64,000 nt of DNA. It comes from Gammaproteobacteria bacterium TMED1 (GTDB lineage: Bacteria > Pseudomonadota > Gammaproteobacteria > Pseudomonadales > Azotimanducaceae). Shown piece by piece: positions 50,255 through 59,462 of this stretch. The position numbers and the translations under genes were made by a program. The notes under the pieces were generated by a model. It saw nothing but the letters and a program-made list of their open reading frames with translations. It made no database searches and had not been told where the DNA came from. Positions within the stretch are counted from its first letter, which is position 1, and each line of letters starts with the position of its first letter. The stretch covers positions 155,117-219,116 of the forward strand of contig NHBG02000020.1 in NCBI GenBank assembly GCA_002167855.2. Direction: 5' to 3'.

Positions 50255-51637
50255 CTAGTATTGAGAGCAAAATGAATAAATCGTCGCATTGCGAAAAATA
50301 AACTGAAGCCTCCCATTCTTCGAATCATGAGCATCCGTTTTTGTCTGCCAGATTATGGGCTCATCCGTAACACTCTGAGTGATAACCTGACTCTCGCAAA
50401 CTATTGTTCTATCGTCATTTAACAATCGCACAATAAGCTCTCCATCTTGTTGGACATCAGCTGATACCTTGAACTGATCTCCATTCAATACTGGCGTTGT
50501 GGTAATTAACGCCAGCTCTTTATCTGCGCTGTAACCTGCAAAGCCGTCTGGTCGTATAGTTGCCAAGCAGAGAAATCCATTTCGCCAACCCGTATGAAGT
50601 CCATCACTAGCCCCATAAAAAATTCGAATCTCATCTTCTAAGAACACTGGATTCGCTGCTGTATAGATGCAACCCCAGTCATAATCAAATTCATTACCTT
50701 CGTTAGCTATAAAAGGTATCCCAGGTAAGACTCTATGCCACTTCTTCGTATCTGGACTCCAAGTGAGCTCTGCCCAAACGCGATCAGTATCCTGGTCATG
50801 AATCGCAATGATTCCTAGGTACAAGCCCGCATGCTGAAAAATCGGCATCGAGTAAAGTTGTTTAGAGGTATCTAGACCTTCTAATACGATTTCCGTTTTT
50901 TCCCAGTTCTCGAAATCTTGGCTAGAAGTCCTCGCAACTTGGCGTACGTGCTTTTCGCTGGTTTTTCCCCATTGGCGGGTAATGCCAACATATTTTCCGA
51001 TATCATCAGACCACAAAGCATTGTTGTGAGTATCGCCTGCGCTATCCGCCTCTGGGCAAGCAATCGCGGGAGCCCAGTGAATGCCATCTTTCGAGTAAGC
51101 GATAGATAAAATGTTTGACTTAAGAAGTGCCTTGTATCGTCGATTGGGATCCGACTCGTGTGCATCTTTGAATACTCCGGTCCCATGAGGACCTCTCCAT
51201 ACTTTTTCTGTCTCATCCTCTCGCCAAACTTCACCCCGCCACAAGATATTATTTGCGGTAGTTCCTTCGAACTCGACAATTCCCAACTCCGGCTTTTCCC
51301 AGACAATTCCATCAGCCGAGGTTGCATAACAAAGCGCCATCTCCCGATTCTTTGGTGCCCAATATTTTTGTCGACGCTCTTCCAGACTCATCCCTAAAGC
51401 TGAGTTATCAACAATGAAAGGGCTGTACCAGCATTTATATAAATTTTCCTCTTTATCGTATATTACGTTGGCATAGAGGTTATCAAAACGAGCCTCCCAC
51501 GGTTTATCTTCTCCGAATAACGGATTACTCCCGTGTTTCTCCACAATTCCAAGCGTTAGTTTGGTTTTTTCTGTATCTTCAATGATACGATTATCAAGCA
51601 AAAGATATCTTTGCTCATTTGGAAGCTCTGACTTCAT
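50255..51637 (-). CDS. glycosyl hydrolase-like beta-propeller protein (GH32/43-like)
   Basis: YDKEENLYKCWYSPF, YATSADGIVWEKPELGIVEF, YSKDGIHWAP repeats, typical of sucrase/arabinanase-like propellers. Confidence 0.7.
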   Translation of the reverse strand: MKSELPNEQRYLLLDNRIIEDTEKTKLTLGIVEKHGSNPLFGEDKPWEARFDNLYANVIYDKEENLYKCWYSPFIVDNSALGMSLEERRQKYWAPKNREMALCYATSADGIVWEKPELGIVEFEGTTANNILWRGEVWREDETEKVWRGPHGTGVFKDAHESDPNRRYKALLKSNILSIAYSKDGIHWAPAIACPEADSAGDTHNNALWSDDIGKYVGITRQWGKTSEKHVRQVARTSSQDFENWEKTEIVLEGLDTSKQLYSMPIFQHAGLYLGIIAIHDQDTDRVWAELTWSPDTKKWHRVLPGIPFIANEGNEFDYDWGCIYTAANPVFLEDEIRIFYGASDGLHTGWRNGFLCLATIRPDGFAGYSADKELALITTTPVLNGDQFKVSADVQQDGELIVRLLNDDRTIVCESQVITQSVTDEPIIWQTKTDAHDSKNGRLQFIFRNATIYSFCSQY

Positions 51638-51758
51638 AGTGGTTCAGCCTGCAGAAATGATAGTGATAATAATCCCGTAAATGCAGGAAGAATGCCATTA
51701 CTCCTAGTGCTTTATATCTAACTTTGAGAAACTCTCACTAAGAAAAGAGGAGCGTTCG

Positions 51759-52673
51759 TTGAATACTGAAAACTGGTCAGGACTAATAGCAGCAACTTTC
51801 ACGCCAATGAAGGATAATGGCGAACTCAATATCTCTGCGATTCCATCAATAGTAAACCAATTAGTGGCTGAAGGGGTAGCAGGACTTTATGTTTGTGGAG
51901 GAACCGGTGAAGGAATTTCATTAACAAACAATGAACGAATGATCGTAGCAGAGGCTTATATTAAGGCTGCTAATGGTAAAGTTCCTGTCTTTATCCATGT
52001 TGGTCAAGATAGCGTCTTTGCCGCTCGTGAACTGGCTAAACACGCGCTGGCAAATGGTGCAGATGGAATTTCAGCTATGACTCCTACTTATTTTAAACCG
52101 AACTCAACTAGGGCTTTGATTGATAGCTTAAAAGTGATTACTGAAGCAGCCCCTGATTTACCATTCATCTATTACCATTTTCCAGCAAAGTCGATGCTAC
52201 AACTAAACCTTGATGAATTTGTCGAGATGGCGGGCGACCAATTGCCATCTATGTATGCCATCAAATTTACTGACTCCAAAGTGTATGATCTTCAATCGAT
52301 ACTCCATGTATCAAATGGCAAGCTCAAAGTCTTCTTTGGTACGGATGAAATGCTCCTGACGGGACTTTTGGCAGGAGCCTCCGGTGCCATAGGAAGCACT
52401 TATAACTTTGCACTCCCACTTTACCTAAAACTGATCGAGGCCTGGAAAGATAATGACTTGGTCAAGGCCCAGTATTTGCAGAATCTTTCGGTTACCATGG
52501 TAAAAACATTTGCACCTTTTGGCGGTATTGAAGGACAAAAAGCAATAATGAGTATGGTAGGAATGGAATGTGGCCCAACTCGATTACCATTAAATATACT
52601 TTCAATATCCGAAATTGAACAGCTAAGACAACAACTCGAAGAAATTGGCTTCTTCCGCTGGGCCAGATCTTAG
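51759..52673 (+). CDS. dihydrodipicolinate synthase/N-acetylneuraminate lyase family
   Basis: LYVCGGTGEGISLTNNERMIVAE; IYYHFPAKSMLQL; YAIKFTDSKVYDL (Schiff-base Lys). Confidence 0.93.
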   Translation: MNTENWSGLIAATFTPMKDNGELNISAIPSIVNQLVAEGVAGLYVCGGTGEGISLTNNERMIVAEAYIKAANGKVPVFIHVGQDSVFAARELAKHALANGADGISAMTPTYFKPNSTRALIDSLKVITEAAPDLPFIYYHFPAKSMLQLNLDEFVEMAGDQLPSMYAIKFTDSKVYDLQSILHVSNGKLKVFFGTDEMLLTGLLAGASGAIGSTYNFALPLYLKLIEAWKDNDLVKAQYLQNLSVTMVKTFAPFGGIEGQKAIMSMVGMECGPTRLPLNILSISEIEQLRQQLEEIGFFRWARS

Positions 52674-52886
52674 AATAGATTTACTTGCTCACATTACCTA
52701 ACGATCTTTACAAGCTTGAGCCACTATACTAATTAAAAATATCGTACTAGGTAGAAAATGGCGTTTATATTAATCTTCAAAACTCCAAACGATACTTAAT
52801 GGTGGATGATTTCCTCAAAAAACAGTAACGTTTGGCTCTAGTACAGCCAACTTCAACTTATATCACTATTATTTTAGGACGTACGA

Positions 52887-53678
52887 ATGATAGAAAACAT
52901 TTTCTCCATGGCAGGGAAAGTCTGCGTAATCACAGGTGGATCAACCGGGCTTGGCAGCTACATGGCACAAGGGTTTTTAGAAGCAGGCGCGTCGAGAGTT
53001 TATATAACCGCCCGTTCAGAAGATACACTAGTAAAAAAAGCAAAAGAGCTTTCTGCGGTGGCAGAAGGTGAGTGTATTCCTATCATTGGCGATCTGAGTT
53101 CGATAGAGGGTGTCGAGGCATTAGCAGCGAGTCTGCAACAAAAGGAGAAACACCTCGATGTTCTAGTAAATAATGCCGGCATTGGAACCGGTGGGCCATT
53201 CAGTGAACTGAAGCCAGAAACCTGGGATATGACGATGGATCTGAATCTTAAATCCCCAGTTTTTCTTACTCAAAAACTACGCGATTTGCTTAGTTGTAAG
53301 GCAACATCAGAGGACCCCTCGCGCGTAATATTTATAGCCTCGGTCGCGGCAAGTTATTCGATAGAAGGGGTATTGGCCTACTCAACGAGTAAAAACGCTG
53401 TCGAACACGTAGTACCGACCCTCGCACTCGCTCTTTGCGAGGAGAATATACTAGTTAATGCCGTCTCTCCTGGACGTTTTTTCTCGGAAATGACCCGTGG
53501 CGCATGGCAAGATGCCGAATCAGAAAGATATCAAGCAGAATTAGCACGCATCCCAGCCCATCGCTACGGTGATATTAAGGATATCGCTGGTGTTGCCATC
53601 ATGCTCTGTAGTCGTGCTGGCTCGTATTTTACTGGCGAAGTACTCAATCTTGATGGAGGCCACAGATTGAGGCATTAA
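52887..53678 (+). CDS. SDR family oxidoreductase
   Basis: GKVCVITGGSTGLGSYMAQGFLEAGASRVYI; VLVNNAGIGTGG; YSTSKNAVEHV. Confidence 0.95.
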   Translation: MIENIFSMAGKVCVITGGSTGLGSYMAQGFLEAGASRVYITARSEDTLVKKAKELSAVAEGECIPIIGDLSSIEGVEALAASLQQKEKHLDVLVNNAGIGTGGPFSELKPETWDMTMDLNLKSPVFLTQKLRDLLSCKATSEDPSRVIFIASVAASYSIEGVLAYSTSKNAVEHVVPTLALALCEENILVNAVSPGRFFSEMTRGAWQDAESERYQAELARIPAHRYGDIKDIAGVAIMLCSRAGSYFTGEVLNLDGGHRLRH

Positions 53679-53758
53679 TATAAAGTTAAGATATGGCTGA
53701 GCATTATCGAATAGCCGGAATGATAAAAGCGAAAAAATAGGAGAGGTAGATAGAGGAA

Positions 53759-54256
53759 ATGGAAAAACTTATCAGCGGGGATATCTTTCCCGATATTAGC
53801 CTCAACATTGCATCCGGTGAACCCTTGAAGCTACCGAGAGATCTTGATGCGCCACTTACGATTATGCTTTTTTATCGGGGATATTGGTGACCATACTGCA
53901 TCCGTCAACTAAACGGATATAACGAGCGCCGTGACGCGTTCGCAGATCAAGGAGCTACCATTGTTGCCGCAGTTGCTGACAGTAGGGAAAACACGCTGAA
54001 AGTAGCCGATACAGTTGACTTCCCAATTGCTTATGGAGTAACCAAAGAGCAAGCTGAGATATTAGGGTCTTGGTGGAGCGCGATAGGACCAATGGAATTC
54101 ATACAACCCAGCGAATTCGTTTTAGCATATGACGGTAAAGTAATTGCCGCTACTTATAGCCATGGTCCGATCGGCCGGATGGATCCCACGGAAACCTTGA
54201 CCTACCTATCCCGCGATGCATTCGACTCCTTGCGCGAGGACTATAATAAAGATTGA
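53759..54256 (+). CDS. candidate selenoprotein: peroxiredoxin-like (redoxin/AhpC-TSA-type) protein with in-frame UGA (Sec44) in a UxxC motif
   Basis: ATG 53759 to TGA 54254-54256, one in-frame TGA at 53888-53890. Translation: MEKLISGDIFPDISLNIASGEPLKLPRDLDAPLTIMLFYRGYW-U-PYCIRQLNGYNERRDAFADQGATIVAAVADSRENTLKVADTVDFPIAYGVTKEQAEILGSWWSAIGPMEFIQPSEFVLAYDGKVIAATYSHGPIGRMDPTETLTYLSRDAFDSLREDYNKD. Homologous families have RGxWCPYC here. Confidence 0.85.
53900..53918 (+). promoter_or_regulatory. putative bacterial SECIS hairpin
   Basis: ATCCGT-caactaa-ACGGAT perfect 6-bp stem, 7-nt loop beginning 15 nt after the UGA. Confidence 0.6.
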
Positions 54257-54282
54257 GCCCTGCCTCTTTTTCGACCCTAAGT

Positions 54283-55026
54283 TTACACTAAGCGCACAAC
54301 CGTGCGCGCAAATTCGTGAGATTCGCCAACGCGGGAGCGATCTGATGAGGTCATGTCAATACCGGTCAGCCTATCTCTAGTTCCAGCAGGAGCTTGAACA
54401 AATCGAATGCTTGTTTCCTCGAGAGTAATTGAACAGTCGCTACTCACTTCCTTTCCCAGCAGCTGGGCAAAACGGACCGCGACACCATCAGGATCAGCGG
54501 AAGAAATCTCTACCGCCGAAATACCTGATACCACATCCGTTCGCCTATGCCATTTCCATGCGGCGCCTGCCCAAGCCCAATCATCCCAGTCATCGACCCA
54601 ATCAAGAGAAGTAAGTGGACCGCGTGTATCGCTCGGATGTAAATGCAGAGCACCGACATTTATCCCATGTCGAACTGCGACCTCCATATCCCAGGCAATC
54701 CTGATATTCAGAGCGTCGACCCGGGCGCGAGCCTTTTCTAAATCGTCGACTTGAAGGATGAGCATATATCCTGCGGGGCCACCTTGTTTTTGAAGAAATT
54801 TTGTCGTTGGTGCTTCCGGCCGCTCCGGCTGCAATATTTCTAAGAATGAATCTCCAACGGGGAAAACGCCGTTGTACATCCAAATCGGCGGGCCAGGCTT
54901 ATCTCGGTGCGCGGCTGTGATATCCAAAACCTGCTCAACTTGTCTTTCCACAGGCCTAATGTCTGGTACGCACAAAGCAATTTGCCGAATACGAATTTTA
55001 TCTGGGGCGGGAGGGAGCTGACTCAT
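54283..55026 (-). CDS. VOC/glyoxalase-like domain protein
   Basis: IRQIALCVPDIRPVERQVEQVLDI; FLEILQPERPEAPTTKFLQKQGGPAGYMLILQVDDLEKARARVDAL. Confidence 0.8.
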   Translation of the reverse strand: MSQLPPAPDKIRIRQIALCVPDIRPVERQVEQVLDITAAHRDKPGPPIWMYNGVFPVGDSFLEILQPERPEAPTTKFLQKQGGPAGYMLILQVDDLEKARARVDALNIRIAWDMEVAVRHGINVGALHLHPSDTRGPLTSLDWVDDWDDWAWAGAAWKWHRRTDVVSGISAVEISSADPDGVAVRFAQLLGKEVSSDCSITLEETSIRFVQAPAGTRDRLTGIDMTSSDRSRVGESHEFARTVVRLV

Positions 55027-55195
55027 TTAACTAACCTTTCACACAAAACATTGATACTACACCAGAAGAAAGCACTAATGGGATATCAATTTAGAGTTAA
55101 TGGGGTCAGAAAACGGGCCGAAAACAACAAAACACATTTACTTTTTACCATAGCGCTGTAATCATCGCTACGAATTCAACGCTAACATTAGAAAT

Positions 55196-56152
55196 ATGAA
55201 CGAAGAAGAAAAATATCTTTTTGATTTACGAGGCTACCTTGTTGTAAAGAATGCTCTTACTCAAGAACAGGTGAAGGACTTATCAGAAATTGTTGATGAA
55301 AAGGTCAATGGCCTAGAGCATCACACAGGTGGTCGAAAAAAAAGGCATCATCAGCGCGGATCAGATCGAACTTGGTTCGCAAATGACGACGATATGGCAT
55401 GGTCCTCCCCTGCCTTGCTTGACTGGGGAGGCCCCTTTATCGATCTCATTGATATTCCTACTATTGCGCCTTACCTAGAAACTTTACTCGGCATTAACTA
55501 CCGGCTAGACCATGACTATATGCTCATTTCAAATAAGGAGTCTAGTCATCCTTTATTTCTGCATGGCGGGGGTCAAGGTGCTGGGGGTACATTAGATCTC
55601 GTAGGCCCAACGGATGGGGGCCAATGCTATTATCGGTACAGCAACGGCCGCTTTTTTAATGGTCTAATTGCAGTCGCATTCGAATTAAATACAGTTTCAC
55701 CTGGAGATGGTGGCTTCGCATGCATACCAGGAAGCCATAAGTCGAATGTCGAGGTGCCCGAAACTTGCAAACCCAGGCCACCATTCGAAAAGAGAGCAAC
55801 CGGATTGCCTGGTCTTGCTGCATGCGAAATCCCTGATTTTGTTGATCGCGTTACTGCATCCGCGGGTGATGCCATCATCTTTACTGAAGCCTGTCAGCAT
55901 GGGACGGTACCATGGAATACAGAGAGCGATAGAGAGCGGCGGACCCTTTTTTATAAGTACTGTCCGCATGCAGTTGCCTGGAGTCCCTGCTACTACAACT
56001 CGGACCACTATGAGGGGCTTACCGAACATCAAATCAATATTTTGATGCCACCAAGCGCTTTTGGTCCTAGTGATCGCACGAGTATCATATGGAAAAAAGC
56101 GCAAGCTGAGCAGGCGGAGCTGATGCGCTTGAGAGCAAAAGGGAACGAATAG
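55196..56152 (+). CDS. phytanoyl-CoA dioxygenase family protein
   Basis: FDLRGYLVVKNALTQEQVKDL; GDGGFACIPGSHKSN; AGDAIIFTEACQHGTVPW (Fe/2OG-binding pattern). Confidence 0.9.
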   Translation: MNEEEKYLFDLRGYLVVKNALTQEQVKDLSEIVDEKVNGLEHHTGGRKKRHHQRGSDRTWFANDDDMAWSSPALLDWGGPFIDLIDIPTIAPYLETLLGINYRLDHDYMLISNKESSHPLFLHGGGQGAGGTLDLVGPTDGGQCYYRYSNGRFFNGLIAVAFELNTVSPGDGGFACIPGSHKSNVEVPETCKPRPPFEKRATGLPGLAACEIPDFVDRVTASAGDAIIFTEACQHGTVPWNTESDRERRTLFYKYCPHAVAWSPCYYNSDHYEGLTEHQINILMPPSAFGPSDRTSIIWKKAQAEQAELMRLRAKGNE

Positions 56153-56205
56153 ACTTTCAGTAAGCTAGGTAAGCCTGAAGCCGTTAGCCAAATAGTCTTA
56201 GTTGA

Positions 56206-56273
56206 AGCTAAGATCTTGTATGATAGAAAAGCACGGGGCTTTTCGTCTAAATGATATTTCTAGGATCTTAGCT
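56206..56273. repeat. nested inverted repeats, possible structured RNA or terminator
   Basis: Outer arms AGCTAAGATC (56206-56215)/GATCTTAGCT (56264-56273); inner arms GAAAAGC (56226-56232)/GCTTTTC (56238-56244). Confidence 0.65.
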
Positions 56274-56385
56274 GATGAGATCTTTACTTTTTTTCTCGAT
56301 CACGCATAAGCTCCGAGCAAAAAAGACATCGATAATTCAGTTGAAAAACCGTTAAGCTAAGTAAATTGGGGTTACATGAGGTTTT

Positions 56386-56862
56386 ATGATGCGCTGGGCA
56401 TCAGGTTTTCTTGCTTTTGGTATTGCCTATTCACTATTTGTTGGTGCCATTTTCTGGAAGGATTGGCCGTCTATCGAAAACCCACATCTCTTCGGTAATC
56501 TTGAGAATAAACTCTCCCAGAATTCGAGGAACGATGTGGTTAAAATCATTAAAGCATCGGAGTCAAAACCTCACACGAATCCTTATCAGATCAAGTTTCA
56601 ATCGTTTGAGATAGACAGCGCGTTGATGACTGAGATAATTATAGCGAATGGAGACAGCATAATCTTAGATGGTCGTACTAACGAGTATAGAGCACATGAA
56701 ATAGCCAAGGAATATTTGGCTTTACTCACAGCCCATGTGCACTACAAGGTTGCAGAACATAAGTTCGAGTTGGTGGTAACAATATTTATACCACTCATAC
56801 TTTTGGCAGGCTTCGCCTGGATATCGAGAACTATTTGGAATGTGCTTTCAAAAATCGATTAA
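56386..56862 (+). CDS. hypothetical protein with two predicted TM segments
   Basis: ORF with plausible ATG; N-terminal and C-terminal hydrophobic segments (FGIAYSLFVGAIFW, VVTIFIPLILLAGFAWI). Confidence 0.6.
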   Translation: MMRWASGFLAFGIAYSLFVGAIFWKDWPSIENPHLFGNLENKLSQNSRNDVVKIIKASESKPHTNPYQIKFQSFEIDSALMTEIIIANGDSIILDGRTNEYRAHEIAKEYLALLTAHVHYKVAEHKFELVVTIFIPLILLAGFAWISRTIWNVLSKID

Positions 56863-56949
56863 TTAAGACTTCAGATTTAAGCGCCCCAAAAATACCTGAC
56901 ATAGAAAGAGCAAATAGCTAAGTTACTCTTGTACAAAGTGGTACTTAAC

Positions 56950-57045
56950 CTTGTGACTGGAAGCAGTCAAGAGCACGAAGGCGCGAATACCGCAAGTATT
57001 GCCAGGAAACGAGTTGCTAGAGGAAAAGGAATAATATATTCCTTT
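56950..57045. repeat. cluster of three hairpins in a convergent intergenic region
   Basis: CTTgtGACTG-gaag-CAGTCAAG (56950-56971); AATAC-cgcaa-GTATT (56986-57000); AAAGGAATA-ata-TATTCCTTT (57025-57045). Confidence 0.6.
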
Positions 57046-57105
57046 AGATAGTCACATACTTTCTTTTATTAAAACGACTACTCACGAAAATCTTTTTTCA
57101 GAAAA

Positions 57106-57954
57106 TCATCCCAAGAATGATGGCATTGCTGGCTCTTTAAGCTTCCTGGAAGCGAGTTGACCCTGACTAGCAAGTTCAATCCGAGTCACTTTCACACCCT
57201 CTCGAGGAAGAAGCTCCACAAAAGCAGCGGTCATTTCCGGTGTTCCTTGGTTGATATTGGGTGAGCCAGGATAGGCCGCCAGAGTATCTCCGTGCTTCAT
57301 TTCACTAAATACGTGCACATGGCCCAATGCGAGGTAATCAAGACCACTTGCTTCAATCTGCTCCGCAGTTATCAGCGAGGAATAGATGTCAGCACCTCGA
57401 TTTATATAGTAGCCGTGTGCTAGCCCGATAAACCAGGCACCACTTTCTTTTTTAGGTACTCTTTCTAGTGGCCTGTTATCGGGATGATGATTCACAATAC
57501 CTTTACCCCAAACCTTAATCCCGAGTTCAGGAAAATCGATAACTGCACCCGCTGGATCTCTGATGAAATGAATATGATCTCCTGCTGTTTCAGGCTCATA
57601 TCGGTGATAAATAGAATATTCAGCCAGACAATCATGATTACCCGTTATCATGACAACAGGACATCGAACTCGGGCCAGCTGTTCTGTCGCAAATTCAAGG
57701 CAACGATCTTTCACTCGGTTGTGGTCGAACAAATCCCCTGCGAGCAAGAAAAGATCAACATTGAGCTCAATAGACTTATCGACAGCATCTATTAGCCCTC
57801 GCTGCGCAAAACTCTCGTCTCCTTTCCCTCCTAGATAGTCATCAAGGTGGATATCAGAGGTGTGCAGGATACGGCAGTAATTCAATGACAAAAAATTTCC
57901 CTCAAATATTATAGGCTTACGGAAAGTGTAGGCACTGAAGGACTCAGAGGTCAA
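57106..57954 (-). CDS. SbcD-like calcineurin-type metallophosphoesterase
   Basis: ILHTSDIHLDDYLGG; LFLLAGDLFDHNRV; MITGNHDCL; LALGHVHVFSEM; YPGSPNINQGT. Confidence 0.9.
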   Translation of the reverse strand: MTSESFSAYTFRKPIIFEGNFLSLNYCRILHTSDIHLDDYLGGKGDESFAQRGLIDAVDKSIELNVDLFLLAGDLFDHNRVKDRCLEFATEQLARVRCPVVMITGNHDCLAEYSIYHRYEPETAGDHIHFIRDPAGAVIDFPELGIKVWGKGIVNHHPDNRPLERVPKKESGAWFIGLAHGYYINRGADIYSSLITAEQIEASGLDYLALGHVHVFSEMKHGDTLAAYPGSPNINQGTPEMTAAFVELLPREGVKVTRIELASQGQLASRKLKEPAMPSFLG

Positions 57955-57957
57955 CTA

Positions 57958-58548
57958 TTAAGAGGGAACTGTTTCGTCCTCGTATTTCCAAAAAGACCTA
58001 CTATTTGACGAAAATTGTTTGCGCAAAAATGCCATTTGATCTCCCAGAATACGACCACTATGGGAGAGTGCCAAATACTCGGCATGATTGGGGCAATATG
58101 GTAAAGCCAACAACTCCAAATTACATTCCTTAGTTAGAGAGTTACCTTTACGAGCATTACAACGCTTACAAGCGGTTACGACATTTGCCCAGGAATCTTG
58201 CCCACCACGAGAAATAGGATAGACATGGTCTCTACTCAATTGTGAATCTTGGTAGTAGTTACCGCAGTATAAGCAAGTATTATGGTCGCGCCGAAAAAGA
58301 GCCTTATTCGTAAGCGGGGGGTCTAGCCTACTCTTTGTATAAATCTTCCCCTTACACGCGATAATACTGTTTAGAAAGATAACTGTCTGCTCTCCAGTTT
58401 TCCTGGAGTGCCCACCCCTCACTCTCATGAGCTCATTACCATAGGTCCAACTTACAAGCTCTCTAGCATGAAGACATACCGCTTCTTGCCAATTCAGCCA
58501 GTCTATTGGCAGCCCTGCACTATTAAGTCTGAGAATACTAACGCCCAT
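57958..58548 (-). CDS. HNH endonuclease
   Basis: CLYCGNYYQDSQLSRDHVYPISRGGQDSWANVVTACKRCNARKGN: HNH motif with CxxC zinc ligands. Confidence 0.93.
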   Translation of the reverse strand: MGVSILRLNSAGLPIDWLNWQEAVCLHARELVSWTYGNELMRVRGGHSRKTGEQTVIFLNSIIACKGKIYTKSRLDPPLTNKALFRRDHNTCLYCGNYYQDSQLSRDHVYPISRGGQDSWANVVTACKRCNARKGNSLTKECNLELLALPYCPNHAEYLALSHSGRILGDQMAFLRKQFSSNSRSFWKYEDETVPS

Positions 58549-58676
58549 GAAATGTAAACTTTATTGACCGTTACCAAAAAAATATATTAATCATGTCTCT
58601 CGAATTATCAACCATTCACCGATAACATTCGGAGAAGATTACTAATCAATTAATACGTGTTGTCGAAAAAGCAAAC

Positions 58677-59417
58677 ATGAAAAACAGAGACAGTTCAAAA
58701 GTAGATAAAGTTTACGCAAAGCCTATTAGCGAGTTACAAGACTTCGAATTCAATTCCCAAGTTGCTGTCGTTTTTCAAGATATGCTCGAACGATCTATCC
58801 CAGGGTATTTCGTCATGTTAGAGCTAACTAAATTGTTGACTGAGCGATTTGCTAAACCAAATACCAATATCTATGACTTAGGTTGCTCATTGGGGGAGAC
58901 AATAAAACACGTACATGCATCGTTACCAAACAATTGCCAAGTTATTGGCGTAGAAAAATCTCTACCTATGGTAGAACAATGCAAAGCTAATCTAGAATCG
59001 GTACAAAACAAATCAAATATCGCAATTCGCCATGAAGACCTGCTTGATACCAAGATCGAAAATGCGTCCTTGGTAATAATGAATCTCACCCTGCAGTTTA
59101 TACCCCTTGAAGATAGAGATGCAGTACTTAAAAAAATTGCAAACGGCTTAACGGATGACGGTCTCCTCCTTCTTTACGAGAAAGTAACCTTTGAAGATGC
59201 CGATGAACAATTACTGCTTGATAGGCTGTACTTTGACTTCAAACTTGCTAACGGCTATAGCAAACTTGAAATTGCCCAAAAGCGTGAAGCTTTAGAAAAT
59301 GTTTTAATTCCAGATACGATTCCTGAACTCAAGAGACGAACCAAACGAAGTGGGTTTCGAAAAACTGAAGTGATTTCTCAATACCTTAACTTCGTTGGTC
59401 TGATTGCAGTGAAATGA
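58677..59417 (+). CDS. cmoA: carboxy-S-adenosyl-L-methionine synthase
   Basis: VAVVFQDMLERSIPGYFVMLELTKLLTERF; IYDLGCSLGETIKHV; immediately upstream of cmoB. Confidence 0.95.
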   Translation: MKNRDSSKVDKVYAKPISELQDFEFNSQVAVVFQDMLERSIPGYFVMLELTKLLTERFAKPNTNIYDLGCSLGETIKHVHASLPNNCQVIGVEKSLPMVEQCKANLESVQNKSNIAIRHEDLLDTKIENASLVIMNLTLQFIPLEDRDAVLKKIANGLTDDGLLLLYEKVTFEDADEQLLLDRLYFDFKLANGYSKLEIAQKREALENVLIPDTIPELKRRTKRSGFRKTEVISQYLNFVGLIAVK

Positions 59418-59462
59418 CTCTCAACTATGGCGCTCAATGACAGTTAGAACCTACTGATACTT

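Noticed and set aside
53759-53890. Treating 53759-54256 as an ordinary pseudogene or as a 43-aa short ORF
   Set aside because: Only one stop interrupts the frame, it is UGA, it sits at the expected catalytic Cys, and the downstream sequence remains protein-like with a SECIS-like stem. Recoding explains this better, although sel gene presence must be verified.
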